A stretch of 49,002 nt of DNA from JBLHIK01 sp047614005. Lineage in GTDB: Bacteria; Patescibacteriota; Minisyncoccia; Phycocordibacterales; UBA1006. Location: NCBI GenBank assembly GCA_047614005.1, contig JBLHIK010000002.1, positions 1 to 49,002 on the forward strand, written 5' to 3'. Below, in pieces: positions 14,328 through 21,798 of this stretch (its first letter is position 1; every line of letters begins with the position of its first letter). The notes beneath the pieces were generated by a model, which saw only the letters and a list, made by a program, of their open reading frames with translations, had not been told where the DNA came from and did not search any database. The position numbers and the translations under genes are program-made.

Positions 14328-15266
14328 CTACTTCTCAGCTCCCTTTCCGTGAAATTTTTTGTGTATGTCTCGAAGATGCTTGTCGGTGAGGTGTGTATAT
14401 ATCTGAGTGGTGGCAATGTTGGCATGACCAAGCATCATTTGAACAGAGCGAATGTCTGCTCCATTGCGAAGAAGATCTGTCGCAAAGGAATGCCTTACTA
14501 CATGAGGAGTCACTTTTTTCGATATTCCTGCTACGGTGGCGTATTTTTTAATAATACGTTCAATAGAGCGAGGAGTGAGGCGAGTAATAGATGCGTTTTT
14601 GTTTTGAGAGCATGAGATGAAAAGTGCTTCCTCCATATCCTTTCGAACCTTGAGGTATGAGCGAAGTGAGGATTTTGCAATATCAGAGAGAAAGACCACG
14701 CGCACTTTCTCACCTTTTCCTCGTATAGAAAATTCATCGCGCGTCAGATCGAGGTCTCTATTGAGAGAACACAGCTCTGAAACACGCAATCCTGTAGAAA
14801 AAAGGAGTTCGAGTATGGATTTGTCTCGTAGTATTAAAAGAGTATTGTCTGTCTTTATAAGAGATGGAGCTTCGAGGAGTTTCAGAAGCTCATTTTCAGT
14901 AATGAGGTCAAGACTGCGTTCACCTACTTTCGCGAGCTCTATTTTATCTGGAGCAAGAGAAGATATGTTTTGTTTTGCAAGGTATTTGAGGAAACTACGA
15001 AGAGCAATGAGGTAGTAGTTCTGAGTGCGTTTCTTCATAGTTCCCCGCTCTTGTCCTTTTATGTGAGCACCTTTTTGTCTATTGAGATACAGGCGAAATT
15101 CACGCACAGTACTATATTCTATTTCTTTTGGTTCTTGAATGTTTGCAAATTGTAAAAAGCGAGAAAGGTATCGGTCGTAGTTTTCTATGGTTTTCATAGA
15201 CCTACCCTTCTCTATTTCAAGATATTCGAGAAATTTTATTTTGAGACTTTTAATATTGTGCGACAT
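14328..15266 (-). CDS. XerC/XerD-type tyrosine recombinase
   Basis: The 312-residue protein has the N-terminal SAM-like core-binding domain (LEIEKGRSMKTIENYDRYLSR) and a C-terminal catalytic domain. The catalytic set is visible: Arg in STGLRVSELC, His-x-x-Arg in HVVRHSFAT, His in LGHANIATTQ and the nucleophile Tyr in IYTHLT. Length fits chromosome-dimer resolution enzymes (about 300) rather than phage integrases. CPR genomes often have a single Xer. I used the ATG at 15266, with a TATACT box seven bases upstream; the in-frame ATG at 15308 lies upstream of that promoter. Confidence 0.9.
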   Translation of the reverse strand: MSHNIKSLKIKFLEYLEIEKGRSMKTIENYDRYLSRFLQFANIQEPKEIEYSTVREFRLYLNRQKGAHIKGQERGTMKKRTQNYYLIALRSFLKYLAKQNISSLAPDKIELAKVGERSLDLITENELLKLLEAPSLIKTDNTLLILRDKSILELLFSTGLRVSELCSLNRDLDLTRDEFSIRGKGEKVRVVFLSDIAKSSLRSYLKVRKDMEEALFISCSQNKNASITRLTPRSIERIIKKYATVAGISKKVTPHVVRHSFATDLLRNGADIRSVQMMLGHANIATTQIYTHLTDKHLRDIHKKFHGKGAEK

Positions 15267-15273
15267 TATACTA

Positions 15274-15279
15274 AGTATA
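15274..15279 (-). promoter_or_regulatory. -10 box (TATACT), leaderless-type
   Basis: TATACT on the minus strand, seven bases before the recombinase ATG at 15266. Confidence 0.6.
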
Positions 15280-15293
15280 TATGAGAATGATAT

Positions 15294-15331
15294 AAAAAAA
15301 ACCCTCACTATTGCTAGAGAGGGAGTTTGTA
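15294..15331 (-). terminator. Intrinsic terminator
   Basis: On the minus strand CCCTC and CTA pair with TAG and GAGGG, followed by eight T. It ends the 15336-15641 gene. Confidence 0.7.
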
Positions 15332-15335
15332 AAGA

Positions 15336-15641
15336 TTACGGTATTGGTACTATAGATACTAGATATAATAATCCTGCCGTCACAGTAAATATACTTATAA
15401 TAACTCCTGCGACGATAGGATGCTTCATACCTGTGTCTCCTTTGAGATTTTTTAAGCAAGCAAGTCCAAAAAACAAATACGCTCCACTACAACCTAAAAA
15501 TATAGCTATATAGGATAAATTACATTGAGTTGACTCGCAACCTGTAGGTAATACACTCTGTTGTATAGCTATCGTTGCACACAGCATAACAATAGATACA
15601 GCAATACTAGCAAAACCTCCGATGATTCTTAAAATTTTCAT
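15336..15641 (-). CDS. Small multi-pass membrane protein, unknown
   Basis: This 101-residue hydrophobic protein probably has three membrane helices: about 7-28, 44-64 and 77-97. Two cysteines lie in the first loop (GCESTQCN), probably outside the cytoplasm. It is possibly pilin-like in organisation, since CPR genomes often carry small TrbC/VirB2- or DUF-type proteins of this size, but I see no diagnostic motif. The promoter is further upstream (TATAAT at 15715-15720), giving a leader of about 70 bases. Confidence 0.6.
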   Translation of the reverse strand: MKILRIIGGFASIAVSIVMLCATIAIQQSVLPTGCESTQCNLSYIAIFLGCSGAYLFFGLACLKNLKGDTGMKHPIVAGVIISIFTVTAGLLYLVSIVPIP

Positions 15642-15714
15642 AACTTCACTTTTTTATTTATTTTTGTAAAAGAGCAAAAAAGACTTTCTTCTTTTCTCTA
15701 TTTGATTTGTTAAA

Positions 15715-15742
15715 ATTATAGCACAAAGAAAAAATAATGCAA
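15715..15742 (-). promoter_or_regulatory. Promoter (TTGCAT / TATAAT)
   Basis: On the minus strand TTGCAT (15737-15742) and TATAAT (15715-15720) are 16 bases apart. It drives the 15336-15641 gene with a leader of about 70 bases; no further structure was recognised in that leader. Confidence 0.6.
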
Positions 15743-15831
15743 GCTTTTTTGAAAAAAGAAAAAGAAAAGGAATACTAAGATTTTAAATCATTGAATTTCC
15801 AAATGATGAAAGAGATTTAAATACAAAAATT

Positions 15832-16281
15832 CTATAGTGGAAACTGTTTCCGCCACGCCTTTCTCCAGATAGGAAATAATAAAAAAATAAACACTCCAAC
15901 AAGAGCAGACCACGCTGATAATAAAGTAAAGGTAATGAGCCAGAGTATTTCTTTACTATAGTAGGCTTTTTTTAATTTATAAAAACATTCAACATTGTTT
16001 TCCTTGTTTTCTTTTGTATTTTTCTCTTCTGCTTCGTACATTCTTTCAGCTATAGATGCATGGACAAAAGTAAAATATACAGCACATAATGCTATCCAGT
16101 CAGCAATCCAAATAATAAAATCTTGATTACTAAGAGTTATGGTAGAAAAATCAAGAGAAAACCCTCCAGAGATAAAGCGTACTGTAAGAAGAATAAACAA
16201 AACAAAAAAGTTTTCTATATGGTAAGTCTTGCAATTAAACTTCTTTTTAAGTACATAGACTATGTTGGTTATAAATTTCAT
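15832..16281 (-). CDS. Small membrane protein, unknown
   Basis: This 149-residue protein has hydrophobic helices at about 24-40, 56-75 and 118-140, and a charged loop rich in Lys/Glu/Asn between the second and third. I placed the start at the ATG at 16281; the frame continues upstream to 16347 but that would cross a perfect hairpin. Family unknown. It is very AT-rich compared with neighbours such as clpP. Confidence 0.5.
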   Translation of the reverse strand: MKFITNIVYVLKKKFNCKTYHIENFFVLFILLTVRFISGGFSLDFSTITLSNQDFIIWIADWIALCAVYFTFVHASIAERMYEAEEKNTKENKENNVECFYKLKKAYYSKEILWLITFTLLSAWSALVGVFIFLLFPIWRKAWRKQFPL

Positions 16282-16314
16282 AATTATATTAAGAATATCA
16301 TAATTGGAGATTTT

Positions 16315-16349
16315 GTGTGAGCGTTTTCGCGGAGCGAAAACGCTCACAC
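16315..16349. terminator. Perfect 16-bp hairpin without T-tract
   Basis: The arms 16315-16330 and 16334-16349 are fully complementary around GGA. It lies between the divergent 15832-16281 gene and rpsO. It has no long T-run, so it may be a barrier or protein-binding site rather than a classic terminator. Confidence 0.6.
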
Positions 16350-16479
16350 TCTATCTCTGTTCTTTAAAAAATCCTTGCTTTTACTTTCTTGTGTGGTACT
16401 CTTATTGAGTTATTAAATATAAGTGTAGTAGCATTGGTTCTTGCTCGACAAGGTGACTGAGCGTACGCACAGAAAATAT

Positions 16480-16746
16480 ATGTTAAACAAAGATTCAAAA
16501 GCAAAGATTATCAAAAAGGTTTCAAAGCATGACACTGATACAGGTTCATCAGAAGCACAAGTAGCTATTCTTTCTGCTCGTATTAACGAGCTTACTGAGC
16601 ACCTTAAAGAACACCGAGGTGACAATCACTCACGACGTGGACTTATTACTATGGTTGCAAAGCGTAAAAAGCACCTTGCATATCTAAAAGAAAACAATCA
16701 AGAAGGTTACGAAAAGGTTCTTAAAGTAACAAAACTTAAAAAATAA
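16480..16746 (+). CDS. rpsO: 30S ribosomal protein S15 (uS15)
   Basis: S15 binds 16S rRNA helices 20-22 early in assembly. The 88-residue protein has the full family signature: HDTDTGSSEAQVAILSARINELTEHL, then DNHSRRGLITMVAKRKKHLAYL. I chose the ATG at 16480, which gives the standard length. A TTG at 16441 would add 13 residues and probably reflects the structured leader. Ribosomal S15 often represses its own mRNA through this leader, but I see no specific pseudoknot here. It is followed by a strong terminator, so it is monocistronic; the usual partner pnp is not adjacent. Confidence 0.97.
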   Translation: MLNKDSKAKIIKKVSKHDTDTGSSEAQVAILSARINELTEHLKEHRGDNHSRRGLITMVAKRKKHLAYLKENNQEGYEKVLKVTKLKK

Positions 16747-16760
16747 TTTCTAACTATATA

Positions 16761-16799
16761 AGAAAAGCGATTTTGACTCCGTCAAAATCGCTTTTTTTT
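16761..16799 (+). terminator. Intrinsic terminator of rpsO
   Basis: A 15-bp perfect stem (16763-16777 with 16781-16795), TCC loop, then a T-run. Confidence 0.93.
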
Positions 16800-16800
16800 G

Positions 16801-16829
16801 TTTACAAAACAGATCTTCTCTGCTATAGT
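16801..16829 (+). promoter_or_regulatory. Promoter (TTTACA / TATAGT) for rny
   Basis: TTTACA at 16801-16806 and TATAGT at 16824-16829 are 17 bases apart. The leader to the rny ATG at 16964 is about 130 bases, long for this genome, and ends in an AGGCTTTT/AAAAGCCT hairpin just before the start codon. Confidence 0.6.
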
Positions 16830-16963
16830 TTGAGCGTATTAGAACTTAGTTACCGCCTCTTGAAAATACAACTACCTATATGAAATTGACACGAACTCTT
16901 TTGAAAAAAACTCCCTCAAATTCTCATAAATAGTCTACTTTAAGAGGCTTTTAAAAAAAGCCT

Positions 16964-18481
16964 ATGAATATAATTATAATAATAAGTGTATTAATAGTCG
17001 GTGGAAGCATCGGCTATGTTGCTCGCTATTTTATAGCGAGTACAAAACGAGCAGGTATCGAGCTTGAAATAAAGCAAATGATGATATCTGCAAAAGAAGA
17101 AGCTCAAAAGATTCTCTCAGAGGGACAGTCTCGATTTGAAAAGAAACAAAACGAGATAGAGTTTTCTGAAAAGCAAAAGAAAGAAGAATATAAACAAACA
17201 GAAAAAAGACTCATTAAAAAAGAAGAGTTTCTTGATTCTCGCCAGGTTGATATTGATAAAGAGAAGGAGTCTGTAAAAAAACAAGAGGAAAAAATAAAAA
17301 CAATACAAGAAGAGTCAGAGATGCTTCTTATAGATGGTAAGAAAAAACTCGAAGAAATAGCAAGGCTGACCCAAGAAGAAGCTATGGAAAAACTTCTCGT
17401 ATCTGTTTCTAAAAACAATGAAGAAGACTTGCTCATTCGTATGAATAAACTCGACAACAGTATGGAAGAAAAGATCCAACGTCGAGCGCAAGATATTCTC
17501 GCTATGGCTATTCAGAGATATGCAGGAACAACAGCTTCTGAATTTATGACAACAAACGTATCTATCCCCTCTGATGATGTGAAAGGTAAGGTTATAGGAA
17601 AAGAAGGAAGAAATATCAGAGCTTTTGAAGCGGCGTCGGGAGTAGAGCTCATAGTAGATGATACTCCGGGGACTATAGTGATATCTTCGTTTGATCCTGT
17701 TCGAAGGCAAATAGCACGAGTTGCTCTTGAAAACCTTATTGTCGATGGGCGTATACAACCTGCCAAGATAGAAGAATTCATCAAGAAAGCACAAGATGAT
17801 ATCAATACTATTATAAAGCAAAAAGGAGAAGAAGCGGTTCTGGATTGTGGTATTTATAATCTCGATCCACGTATTGTCGCTATTGTAGGACGCCTACATT
17901 TCCGTACGAGCTATGGTCAAAACGTCCTTGCTCACTCTGTAGAAATGGCACATATTGCAGGAATACTTGCAGAAGAAGTAGGAGCTGATGTTTCTATTGC
18001 AAAGGCGGGAGCTCTTGTCCATGACATTGGAAAGGCTCTCGACCATGAAGTCCAGGGTACTCACGTCGATATTGGTATTCGTATTTTACAGAAATTTGGC
18101 GCTGATGAGAGGATTATCACAGCGATGAAATCCCACCACGATGAATATCCTTATGAGTCTGTAGAAGCATTTATAGTGCAATCCGCTGATGCTATATCAG
18201 GAGCGCGTCCAGGAGCAAGACGTGACAGTGCAGAAAACTACATCAAGAGATTGCAAGAGCTCGAAGGTATTGCTACTTCATTTAAGGGAGTTGAAAAAGC
18301 ATATGCTATTTCAGCAGGGCGTGAGATACGAGTAATAGTATCACCTCATGTGGTGAGCGATATAGAAGCAAAGACAATTGCTCGAGATATTGCAAAGCAA
18401 ATAGAAGCAGATATGAAATATCCTGGAGAGATAAAAGTACTTTTGATTCGCGAAAATCGCATCACTCAATACGCGCGATAG
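16964..18481 (+). CDS. rny: Ribonuclease Y
   Basis: This membrane-anchored endoribonuclease starts mRNA decay in bacteria without RNase E. The 505-residue protein has an N-terminal membrane helix (about 2-22), a long Glu/Lys coiled coil to about residue 190, and a KH domain (KGKVIGKEGRNIRAFEAASG). The HD phosphohydrolase domain follows, with HDIGKALDHE and downstream acidic residues. Length matches B. subtilis RNase Y (520). The long leader and the hairpin at the start codon may allow autoregulation. Confidence 0.95.
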   Translation: MNIIIIISVLIVGGSIGYVARYFIASTKRAGIELEIKQMMISAKEEAQKILSEGQSRFEKKQNEIEFSEKQKKEEYKQTEKRLIKKEEFLDSRQVDIDKEKESVKKQEEKIKTIQEESEMLLIDGKKKLEEIARLTQEEAMEKLLVSVSKNNEEDLLIRMNKLDNSMEEKIQRRAQDILAMAIQRYAGTTASEFMTTNVSIPSDDVKGKVIGKEGRNIRAFEAASGVELIVDDTPGTIVISSFDPVRRQIARVALENLIVDGRIQPAKIEEFIKKAQDDINTIIKQKGEEAVLDCGIYNLDPRIVAIVGRLHFRTSYGQNVLAHSVEMAHIAGILAEEVGADVSIAKAGALVHDIGKALDHEVQGTHVDIGIRILQKFGADERIITAMKSHHDEYPYESVEAFIVQSADAISGARPGARRDSAENYIKRLQELEGIATSFKGVEKAYAISAGREIRVIVSPHVVSDIEAKTIARDIAKQIEADMKYPGEIKVLLIRENRITQYAR

Positions 18482-18644
18482 TGATTTTTTTGGAAGAATA
18501 AGGCTTTAAAATTTTATTTAAAATAATGTGTAGATTCTGTTTTAGTATATATTTATATAAAGTCAATATATTTTTCTTAAAAACGTTGCTATATAATGTA
18601 AACACGAGGTCGTTATTAAAAAACTAGTTTTTAAACACTCATTT

Positions 18645-18920
18645 ATGAATAAACAAGCAATTGTAGAAATGGTACACGGAATGCTCGGAGGTACGAAAGT
18701 ACAAGCAGAAGAAGTAGTAAACGGGATCTTTGGTGGTATTACTGACACTCTTAAAAAAGGAGACGAAGTAGCTATCGCAGGATTCGGAAAGTTTACTGCA
18801 AAAATGCGAGCAGCACGTGATGCTCGAAACCCTCGCACAGGAGAAACTGTAAAAGTTCCTGCTATGCGTGTTCCAAAGTTCTCTGCTGCAAAAGCGTTGA
18901 AAGACGCAGTACGCGGTTAA
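18645..18920 (+). CDS. HU-family DNA-binding protein
   Basis: This 91-residue histone-like protein bends DNA as a dimer. Visible landmarks are the N-terminal helices (NKQAIVEMVHGMLG), the GFGKFTAKMRAARDARNPRTGE segment leading into the DNA-embracing arm, and the closing SAAKALKDAV. The conserved arm proline is in the KVPAMRVPKF part. HU versus IHF cannot be decided, but a lone gene favours HU. The -10 TATAAT near 18592 gives a leader of about 45 bases with a CTAGTTTTTAAAC imperfect palindrome. HU helps DnaA open origins, and it lies about 3 kb from the proposed one. Confidence 0.93.
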   Translation: MNKQAIVEMVHGMLGGTKVQAEEVVNGIFGGITDTLKKGDEVAIAGFGKFTAKMRAARDARNPRTGETVKVPAMRVPKFSAAKALKDAVRG

Positions 18921-18941
18921 TACTTACTTTAAATTATATTT

Positions 18942-18979
18942 AAAAAACAAAAACGCCCTTAAGGGCGTTTTTGTTTTTT
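18942..18979. terminator. Bidirectional intrinsic terminator of the HU gene
   Basis: A perfect 19-bp inverted repeat with GCCCTTAAGGGC at the centre and A/T tracts outside. Confidence 0.93.
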
Positions 18980-18999
18980 AGGGTATATAAACCTTTTTG

Positions 19000-19072
19000 T
19001 CGGGACGCCGGGATTCGAACCCGGAGTCACTCCGACCCAAACGGAGCATGTTAGCCGTTACACCACGTCCCG
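19000..19072 (-). tRNA. tRNA-Pro(UGG)
   Basis: Cloverleaf on the minus strand: acceptor CGGGACG/CGTCCCG, anticodon stem CTCCG/CGGAG with loop TTTGGGT (anticodon TGG), and a GGTTCGAATCC T-loop. The discriminator is A, and CCA is not encoded. Confidence 0.96.
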
Positions 19073-19175
19073 ATAACAAATTTATATTAGCATATCCTCA
19101 AATCAAAACAAGATAGGCAGGACCCCTTCTTGAATTCAGTTGGTAATCATGTATAATCGTATTGATTTTAAACAT

Positions 19176-19246
19176 GCGGGTATAGTTTAGTGGTATGACA
19201 CGTCCTTGCCAAGGATGAGACGGGAGTTCGATTCTCCCTACCCGCA
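19176..19246 (+). tRNA. tRNA-Gly(GCC)
   Basis: Acceptor GCGGGTA/TACCCGC, anticodon loop TTGCCAA, and GTTCGATTC T-loop. CCA is not encoded. A long hairpin starts eight bases after the 3' end. Confidence 0.96.
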
Positions 19247-19253
19247 CAATGAT

Positions 19254-19345
19254 AAAAACCCTATAAGTTTGATCCGTACCCCATAAAGTAGACATGAAAT
19301 AAAAACATGTCTACTTTATGAGGTACGGATCAGTTTAGGGTTTTT
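19254..19345. repeat. Long (about 40-bp arm) inverted repeat after tRNA-Gly
   Basis: The arms 19254-19296 and 19306-19345 pair over about 40 positions with a few gaps, around a 9-base A-rich loop, and end in a T-run. It could be a strong tRNA terminator or a small palindromic (MITE-like) insertion. It is a single copy here. Confidence 0.8.
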
Positions 19346-19383
19346 ATTATATACAGGTGCAGGGAAATTTAGAGTAAATCGAA

Positions 19384-20226
19384 CTATTTTAATAATTCAG
19401 AATAATATTCTAACTCTTTATTAAAATCATCCTTACTTTCAATATCTAAAATAAAACCCTTTAAGTGCCTCAATAGTGAAATCGCAATGATACGTTCTCT
19501 ATCTAATTTGGTCATCGAAAGTTTTTCGAACTCTAATATAATTATATTCCAGTACCTGGGGTAGTCATGTACATATCGATAAAAATCATAATGTATATCT
19601 CTCCAGATCATATCTCCAAAGTCAATGAATATTGGTTTGTCTGATGAAACAAAAATATTCTCATCATGGGCATCATTGTGCAATAGTTGTGGCTTTGATG
19701 AATTTATAGAGTTTACATATTTCTCATAGGCTTTATGAACAAAAGATTTCTGTTCTTCATTTAGTCTATCTAGGTTATGTTCTAGCGGATTAAGCTTATT
19801 CTTCTCTGGTTGATACTCTGTAATGCCTAAACTCAAGACCTTATTTTTGTATAGTTGAGATAGTTCATAATGGAATTTTCCAATACTCTCAAATATCGAA
19901 ATTTTCTTCCTCTTAGATAGGCTCGAGAACATATGTTTCATAGACATCCCCTCAATGTATTCATATAAATAGTAATTATCAGAACGTAATATTAATTTTG
20001 GGATAAATGGAACTTCTACTTCATTCATAAAATGAAGAATTTCTGCTTCGATAGAGATGACATTTAATTCACACGTAGTATCTATCACCTTTTTAATCTT
20101 TAAACAGAAACTTTTATCTTTCGTTTCTAACTTATATACATCATTACATTGCCCTTTCCCTAAAAATGAGTATGAAGCAATCTTGGTATTTAGTTTATTT
20201 TCAATCTCCTGAATAAGTTCTTCCAT
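19384..20226 (-). CDS. APH/choline-kinase-type phosphotransferase
   Basis: The 280-residue protein has a eukaryotic-kinase-like fold: nucleotide-binding lobe with LGKGQCNDVYKLE (about 22-34) and Lys43 or Lys45 as the ATP lysine, hinge LYEYIEG (87-93), catalytic loop HNDAHDEN (183-190) and metal site IDFGD (201-205). Relatives phosphorylate aminoglycosides, choline, homoserine or sugars; nothing here fixes the substrate. It is AT-rich, has rare-looking codon use and sits beside a tRNA-Gly gene, which suggests acquisition. A TATAAT box is six bases before the ATG. Confidence 0.82.
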   Translation of the reverse strand: MEELIQEIENKLNTKIASYSFLGKGQCNDVYKLETKDKSFCLKIKKVIDTTCELNVISIEAEILHFMNEVEVPFIPKLILRSDNYYLYEYIEGMSMKHMFSSLSKRKKISIFESIGKFHYELSQLYKNKVLSLGITEYQPEKNKLNPLEHNLDRLNEEQKSFVHKAYEKYVNSINSSKPQLLHNDAHDENIFVSSDKPIFIDFGDMIWRDIHYDFYRYVHDYPRYWNIIILEFEKLSMTKLDRERIIAISLLRHLKGFILDIESKDDFNKELEYYSELLK

Positions 20227-20232
20227 ATATTA

Positions 20233-20238
20233 ATTATA
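20233..20238 (-). promoter_or_regulatory. -10 box (TATAAT), leaderless-type
   Basis: TATAAT on the minus strand, six bases before the phosphotransferase ATG at 20226. Confidence 0.6.
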
Positions 20239-20364
20239 TACTACTTTTTAATATACTTATTAGAACAAAATCTTATATTTTATTCAAAGATCAAAACTCT
20301 TTTTTTGAAGCTAGGAACTAATACTGTATTATTTATCAGAGTTTACTATTTAAGATTACAAATC

Positions 20365-20395
20365 AGAGCTAAGCTGTTTTTCTTTCACGTGAAAC
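20365..20395 (+). repeat. 31-bp parS-bearing repeat, copy 1
   Basis: Runs from AGAGCTAAGCTG to TTTCACGTGAAAC. It includes the parS-like 16-mer 20381-20396 (one mismatch to TGTTTCACGTGAAACA). It is identical to the other four copies. Confidence 0.93.
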
Positions 20396-20399
20396 ACTT

Positions 20400-20870
20400 T
20401 TAGTCTTTTTCATTGAAGATATCCTTCATCTTAACAAATGCTCTGTTGTGTATTTTGTCATAAAAGATGGAAATGATCTTCATTTCCATATCTGTTTCTT
20501 TTGATAGATAATTTTCAAGGAAATACACCTGTACTGTTCTAATAATAGAATCTATTTTTCGCTGAGTGAGGTTTTCCTCTGGATTATAGCTTTTTTTGAG
20601 ATCTTCCTTGAGGATATTGATGGAAATACTATTTTCTTTCTTAAAATCACCTGTTTCACGTGAAAATTTAGGTGTATTTGTTTCAAAATTGATTGTTTTT
20701 ACTTCGCAAAAATACAAAATACCTTCTTTCTCGGCAACAATATCTATTTCACCACATTTTTTAGTATAATTTCTATCAACAATAGAAAAACCTCGTTTCA
20801 CAAGAAACCTTTCTGCTATTTTCTCACCTATTTCCCCTACTTTTTGTGTTTTTGATGTAAATACCTTCAT
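20400..20870 (-). CDS. UPF0102 (YraN-type) putative endonuclease
   Basis: This 156-residue protein has a restriction-endonuclease-like fold. The family motifs are clear: GEIGEKIAERFLVKRGFSIV near 13-32, then NYTKKCGEIDIVAEKEGILYFCEVKT at about 38-63, with the acidic and Lys residues expected for a nuclease site (E, D, E-x-K). The in vivo role is not settled; it is often placed in DNA repair or uptake. Its C-terminal half is longer and less conserved than usual (about 120 residues is typical). It carries a parS-like site inside the coding sequence (20652-20667). Confidence 0.85.
   Translation of the reverse strand: MKVFTSKTQKVGEIGEKIAERFLVKRGFSIVDRNYTKKCGEIDIVAEKEGILYFCEVKTINFETNTPKFSRETGDFKKENSISINILKEDLKKSYNPEENLTQRKIDSIIRTVQVYFLENYLSKETDMEMKIISIFYDKIHNRAFVKMKDIFNEKD
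20652..20667. promoter_or_regulatory. parS-like site, standalone, inside UPF0102 gene
   Basis: TGTTTCACGTGAAAAT: 14 of 16 bases match the parS consensus. It has no 31-bp repeat around it. Confidence 0.75.
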
Positions 20871-20881
20871 AATCTATAATT

Positions 20882-20897
20882 TCTTTCACGTGAAACC
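20882..20897. promoter_or_regulatory. parS-like site, standalone
   Basis: TCTTTCACGTGAAACC: 14 of 16 match. It lies in the short gap between the UPF0102 start and the RAYT stop. Confidence 0.75.
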
Positions 20898-20903
20898 CTT
20901 ATA

Positions 20904-21491
20904 TTAATCAATAAGCATTTTATCAAAATATTCCCTTTCTACTCGCTTTTCTCTGATTTCTTTTGCTGTAGTAAGTATTTCTTGAAGAAAATCTTCTTTT
21001 GGTATTATGTGATATGTCTTATCCCTGTCACAGATACCTTGTTGATATTCTGTAGAATATTCCTCAAGTGCTGAGCGATATGTATCGTCTTCTGAAATAC
21101 CATGAACTACATGATTAAGTGTTACATATGAAACAAGATATGAAAAATATGTATCTTTGTCTATATATTTAGATTTATATGGCCCCTCGAAGAGTGAGCC
21201 TTTTCGATCGTACTTTTTGTTAAAATAATTAGTATATGATGTACCTAGTTTATGCATAAAACCTTCCACTCCTTTTTCAATAAGAGGAGATAATATGAGA
21301 TGAAAATGATTAAGTAAAAGGCAAAATGAAATAATAGAGACTAATTTTTCATTGTTGGCGCCCTTGTTTAGTTGTTTAAGGGATGAAAGAAATCGATCAA
21401 AATCTTTTGTATCTACAAAAACGATTCTTTTGTCTACTCCGCGATTATAAATGTGATAGCATTCATCTATTTCGTACGTAATGTTTCTCAT
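20904..21491 (-). CDS. REP-associated tyrosine transposase-like protein (RAYT, Y1 family)
   Basis: This 195-residue single-domain HUH nuclease acts on single-stranded DNA. It has the YHIYNRGVDKRIVF opening (12-25), the HUH pair in NHFHLI (His62, His64) and the GTSYTNYFNKKYDRKGSLFEGPY segment (83-105), which carries the catalytic Tyr and the typical GSLFEGRY-like end. Relatives in E. coli bind and cut REP palindromes and are domesticated rather than self-transposing. A 31-bp repeat copy lies only 17 bases upstream of its ATG, and four more lie within 4 kb. The start codon overlaps a degenerate parS-like palindrome (21482-21497), and a TATAAT box is six bases upstream. Confidence 0.88.
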   Translation of the reverse strand: MRNITYEIDECYHIYNRGVDKRIVFVDTKDFDRFLSSLKQLNKGANNEKLVSIISFCLLLNHFHLILSPLIEKGVEGFMHKLGTSYTNYFNKKYDRKGSLFEGPYKSKYIDKDTYFSYLVSYVTLNHVVHGISEDDTYRSALEEYSTEYQQGICDRDKTYHIIPKEDFLQEILTTAKEIREKRVEREYFDKMLID

Positions 21492-21497
21492 GAAACA

Positions 21498-21503
21498 ATT
21501 ATA
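21498..21503 (-). promoter_or_regulatory. -10 box (TATAAT), leaderless-type, RAYT
   Basis: TATAAT on the minus strand, six bases before the ATG at 21491. The repeat copy at 21508-21538 covers the -35 zone, so a ParB- or RAYT-like binder could repress it. Confidence 0.6.
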
Positions 21504-21507
21504 GCAC

Positions 21508-21538
21508 AGAGCTAAGCTGTTTTTCTTTCACGTGAAAC
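21508..21538 (+). repeat. 31-bp parS-bearing repeat, copy 2
   Basis: Same sequence and orientation as copy 1; its parS-like part is 21524-21539 (one mismatch). It sits immediately upstream of the RAYT gene. Confidence 0.93.
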
Positions 21539-21540
21539 AC

Positions 21541-21760
21541 AAAATGGGGAAAACCATGTGTAAAAGACATAATTATGGGGATAAGTGTCCTTTATGAATG
21601 TCTTTTATAAATGTCCTTTATAAACATATTCCACAGGTTTATGCACAGTTATGTCTTTTATAGTACACAGGTTAAATACTAGCAGCTTAAAAATTGAAAT
21701 ATTTTTTGGTATGTAAGTCTTGTTTTCCAAAGCTTGTAGTGAAAGATATCAGAATATTAA
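21541..21760. other. Candidate chromosomal replication origin region
   Basis: This is the only gap over 300 bases in this part, between the RAYT gene and tRNA-Arg. It holds TTATGCACA (21639-21647), an exact match to the DnaA box TTATNCACA, and one-mismatch boxes at 21576-21584 and 21557-21565 on the other strand. It also has three tandem 13-mers and an AT-rich tail. It is flanked by parS-like sites, and overall gene direction changes here. No dnaA gene is in the window, so this is inference. Confidence 0.5.
21586..21624 (+). repeat. Three tandem 13-bp iteron-like repeats
   Basis: TGTCCTTTATGAA, TGTCTTTTATAAA and TGTCCTTTATAAA lie head to tail with no spacer. A fourth unit is at 21652-21664 and a reversed partial unit at 21561-21569. 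The same 13-mer occurs at the 10 kb repeat locus. Confidence 0.85.
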
Positions 21761-21798
21761 AAATACCACAATAATGTGGTATTTTTAATATAGTTATG

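Noticed and set aside
16880..16933. 17-codon plus-strand frame (MKLTRTLLKKTPSNSHK) in the rny leader
   Set aside because: It could be a leader peptide, but there is no amino-acid run, no clear promoter of its own and no conservation evidence available.
20904..21491. IS200/IS605 TnpA insertion sequence
   Set aside because: No tnpB, no IS ends, and the motif set matches the RAYT branch of Y1 transposases rather than IS200 TnpA.
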